From: Ardenticatenaceae bacterium
GTDB taxonomy: Bacteria > Chloroflexota > Anaerolineae > Promineifilales > Promineifilaceae
Assembly: GCA_030065875.1 (NCBI GenBank)
Contig: JASJCR010000100.1
Coordinates: 1 to 34,171, forward strand
Direction: 5' to 3'
DNA length: 34,171 bases
Position 1 is the first letter of the stretch, and every line of letters starts with the position of its first letter. The notes beneath the pieces are model-generated. The model searched no databases. It was not told the DNA's origin and was given only the letters and a program-made list of their open reading frames with translations. Below, piece after piece: positions 32,836 to 34,171 of this stretch. A program made the position numbers and the translations under genes.

Positions 32836-32906
32836 TATCCGCAGATTTCGCAGATGGCCGCAGATTAAAGAGATAAATCTGCGGCCATCTGCGAAATCTG
32901 CGGATA
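32836..32906. repeat. Perfect 31-bp inverted repeat with T-rich tail
   Basis: Arms 32836-32866 and 32876-32906 are exact complements over 31 bp around a 9-nt loop. The arms are built from variants of ATCTGCGG and ATCTGCGAA. A run of seven T follows from 32908. Lying 51 bp after the secreted-protein stop, it should work as its transcription end. It is the intact form of the decayed copy at 23369-23430. Confidence 0.9.
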
Positions 32907-32939
32907 ATTTTTTTGAATGTTTTTTTCATTCACTCTGCA

Positions 32940-32970
32940 GACTCCAAAAGTTTTGAAAACTTTTGGAGTC
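32940..32970. repeat. 31-bp palindrome, copy 2
   Basis: Arms GACTCCAAAAGTTTT and its exact complement flank a central G. It differs from the copy at 23586-23616 by one base in each arm, and the two changes restore pairing (A-T instead of T-A). Confidence 0.85.
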
Positions 32971-33013
32971 TACATGGATCCCCACTAACTAAACACACCT
33001 GAAAGAAGAGCAC

Positions 33014-33073
33014 TTGACAACCTTCAGACAAAATGATACCGTTTGACCAGATTAGCACAATTGGTCAAACGGT
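33014..33073 (+). promoter_or_regulatory. Promoter and operator of the TetR gene
   Basis: A consensus TTGACA lies at 33014-33019. A weak -10 (TACCGT, 33037-33042) lies 17 bp later. It overlaps the left arm of a perfect inverted repeat: ACCGTTTGACCA (33038-33049) and TGGTCAAACGGT (33062-33073), separated by 12 bp and ending 7 bp before the start codon. The position fits autorepression by the TetR protein encoded next. Confidence 0.6.
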
Positions 33074-33080
33074 CATTTTT

Positions 33081-33749
33081 ATGAGTAAACAAGAACGTCA
33101 AACTCGAATTCTGAATGCTGCCGTCGAGCTGTTCATTCACTACGGATACGACAAAACAACCGTCAGCGATATCGCTCGCCAGGCCGGGATCAGCAAAGGG
33201 GCGATCTACCTGCACTTCAACAGCAAAGATCATTTGATGGAATCGCTCCTCACGCGCGAGTTGATGACCTACCATGAAAAATGGATGTCTCTAATCGAAG
33301 AAGATCCCCAAGGTGGGACGATCGGCGGCATGTACAAAAACATTCTGCTGGCCTTTGGCAGCAGCCCCTTTGTGGCCGCCATCTTTCGCCAGGACAGCCG
33401 GGTCCTGGGCTCCTATCTGCACAAACCGGACAGCTTCTTCCGCCGGCGGCAGCGGGGAACTCAGTTTGAATTTGTGCAGCTGATGCAAGAAGCTGGAGTG
33501 ATTCGGCCGGAGGTCGATTCAAAAGTCATCGCTTACATCATGAGCATGCTGTCTTTCGCCCTGGTGGCGATGGATGATCTCATCGACCCGCAGACCGCCC
33601 CACCGCTGGATGACCTTATCCACGGCATCGCTGATCTCATGGACCGGGCGCTAACCCCGAAATCAGGCGGAGACAGCGAGGCGGGTAAAAATATCCTGCG
33701 CCAGCTGTCCGAAACCCGTCGCCGGGCACTTGAGGAAGAAACTTCATGA
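33081..33749 (+). CDS. TetR-family transcriptional regulator
   Basis: 222 aa starting at ATG 33081 (MSKQERQTRILNAA). An in-frame ATG at 33033 would place the operator inside the gene, so the later start is preferred even though the ribosome site is weak. Residues 8-55 are a standard TetR DNA-binding domain: ILNAAVELFIHYGYDKTTVSDIA, then the recognition helix ISKGAIYLHFNSKDHL. The C-terminal ligand domain is helical and unassigned. The stop overlaps the start of the next gene as ATGA, so the two are co-transcribed and translationally coupled. Control of itself and of the PEP-utilising enzyme is the likely role. The ligand is unknown. No copy of its operator was seen in front of the carboxylase cluster. 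Confidence 0.9.
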   Translation: MSKQERQTRILNAAVELFIHYGYDKTTVSDIARQAGISKGAIYLHFNSKDHLMESLLTRELMTYHEKWMSLIEEDPQGGTIGGMYKNILLAFGSSPFVAAIFRQDSRVLGSYLHKPDSFFRRRQRGTQFEFVQLMQEAGVIRPEVDSKVIAYIMSMLSFALVAMDDLIDPQTAPPLDDLIHGIADLMDRALTPKSGGDSEAGKNILRQLSETRRRALEEETS

Positions 33750-34171
33750 CGAATCATACTTTTTTGCTGGCGCTCGATGACAGCGAGGCCACTCTGGAAA
33801 AGGTCGGTGGCAAAGGGCAGGCAACCGCCCAAATGGCCGCCCTGAATTTATCGCTGCCGCCGGGTTTTTATCTGACAACGGCCGCCTATCGGCACTTTGT
33901 CAAAACCAACCAACTGCATGGCAAAATCAGCGACCTTCTCAAGCAGGGAGAGGGCACCGGCGCAGAAATTCGGGCATTATTTGCCGCTGGCGAAATGCCG
34001 GCCGAAATTGTCGCGCTGGTGCAGGATGCTTATGCGGCACTGGGTTCAGGGAAGCCGGCCGTGGCGGTTCGATCCTCGGCCACGGCGGAAGATTTGCCGG
34101 GCATGTCCTTTGCCGGCCAGCAGGACACCTATCTCAACGTCCAGGGAAGCGATCATCTCATTCCGGCCGTC
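33746..34171 (+). CDS. PEP-utilising enzyme, N-terminal part (PpsA/PPDK/Rph-like), cut by window end
   Basis: 142 codons are visible from ATG 33746, which overlaps the TetR stop by 4 bp. The PPDK N-terminal nucleotide-binding pattern is plain: KVGGKGQATAQMAAL near residue 19, LPPGFYLTTAAYRHF at 37-51, and AVAVRSSATAEDLPGMSFAGQQDTYLNV at 105-132 (shown in part by the family's RSSATAEDLP and FAGQQDTYLNV motifs). This domain binds ATP. Full-length relatives are PEP synthase, pyruvate phosphate dikinase and the rifampicin phosphotransferase Rph. The missing central and swivelling His domains are needed to tell them apart. Coupling to a TetR regulator fits an Rph-like or stress role, but that is only a guess. 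Confidence 0.88.
   Translation, partial: MTNHTFLLALDDSEATLEKVGGKGQATAQMAALNLSLPPGFYLTTAAYRHFVKTNQLHGKISDLLKQGEGTGAEIRALFAAGEMPAEIVALVQDAYAALGSGKPAVAVRSSATAEDLPGMSFAGQQDTYLNVQGSDHLIPAV

Overview
The window looks like a chromosomal segment of a Chloroflexota-type bacterium (Anaerolineae or a relative). This is an inference. It rests on the C-terminal tail IYLPIVGR of the secreted protein at 28967-32785, a tail style I associate with that phylum. It also rests on the scattered palindromic and short-period intergenic repeats and on the mix of gene families. No rRNA, tRNA, CRISPR array or transposase was seen.

Left part (1-20837, all minus strand, transcribed right to left): a toxin operon. A giant Tc-toxin A subunit (TcA, 4617 aa) comes first. 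Its N-terminal VRP1-like region, neuraminidase-like region, pore-forming region and C-terminal TcB-binding region are all recognisable. It also carries about 24 hemopexin-like repeats in one block and 3-4 more in a second block. Three genes follow with gaps of only 4-13 bp: an Ala-rich basic protein made of two tandem ~123-residue units, a TcdA/TcdB-like glycosyltransferase toxin, and a 1420-aa protein with a Ulp1-like (C48) cysteine protease domain. All three open with a Lys/Arg-rich leader. The glycosyltransferase and the protease proteins also share a ~85-residue domain directly after the leader. No TcB or TcC/Rhs cocoon gene is present in the window. The simplest reading is a TcA whose cargoes are stand-alone effectors carrying a common N-terminal delivery or packaging module. 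This is the most novel element here.

20838-21532: the toxin operon leader, with a possible promoter overlapped by an inverted repeat and a possible attenuator hairpin. A strong terminator for the next operon and a decayed coding remnant follow.

21533-28787 (minus strand): an acyl-CoA carboxylase/AtuA cluster. In transcription order it holds a carboxyltransferase beta subunit, a biotin carboxylase-BCCP alpha subunit, a nitronate monooxygenase-like flavoprotein and an AtuA-family protein. It probably serves catabolism of acyclic terpenoid or branched acyl-CoA compounds. The spacers hold several palindromic repeat families, and one short-period repeat has entered the AtuA reading frame without breaking it.

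28967-34171 (plus strand): a secreted protein with an FG-GAP propeller, a second propeller-like domain and a C-terminal surface-tail motif. A repeat-rich spacer follows, with a perfect 31-bp inverted repeat and a second copy of a palindrome seen at 23586. A TetR-family regulator comes next, with a 12-12-12 inverted repeat in front of it. Its stop overlaps the start of a PEP-utilising (PpsA/PPDK/Rph-like) enzyme that runs off the window.
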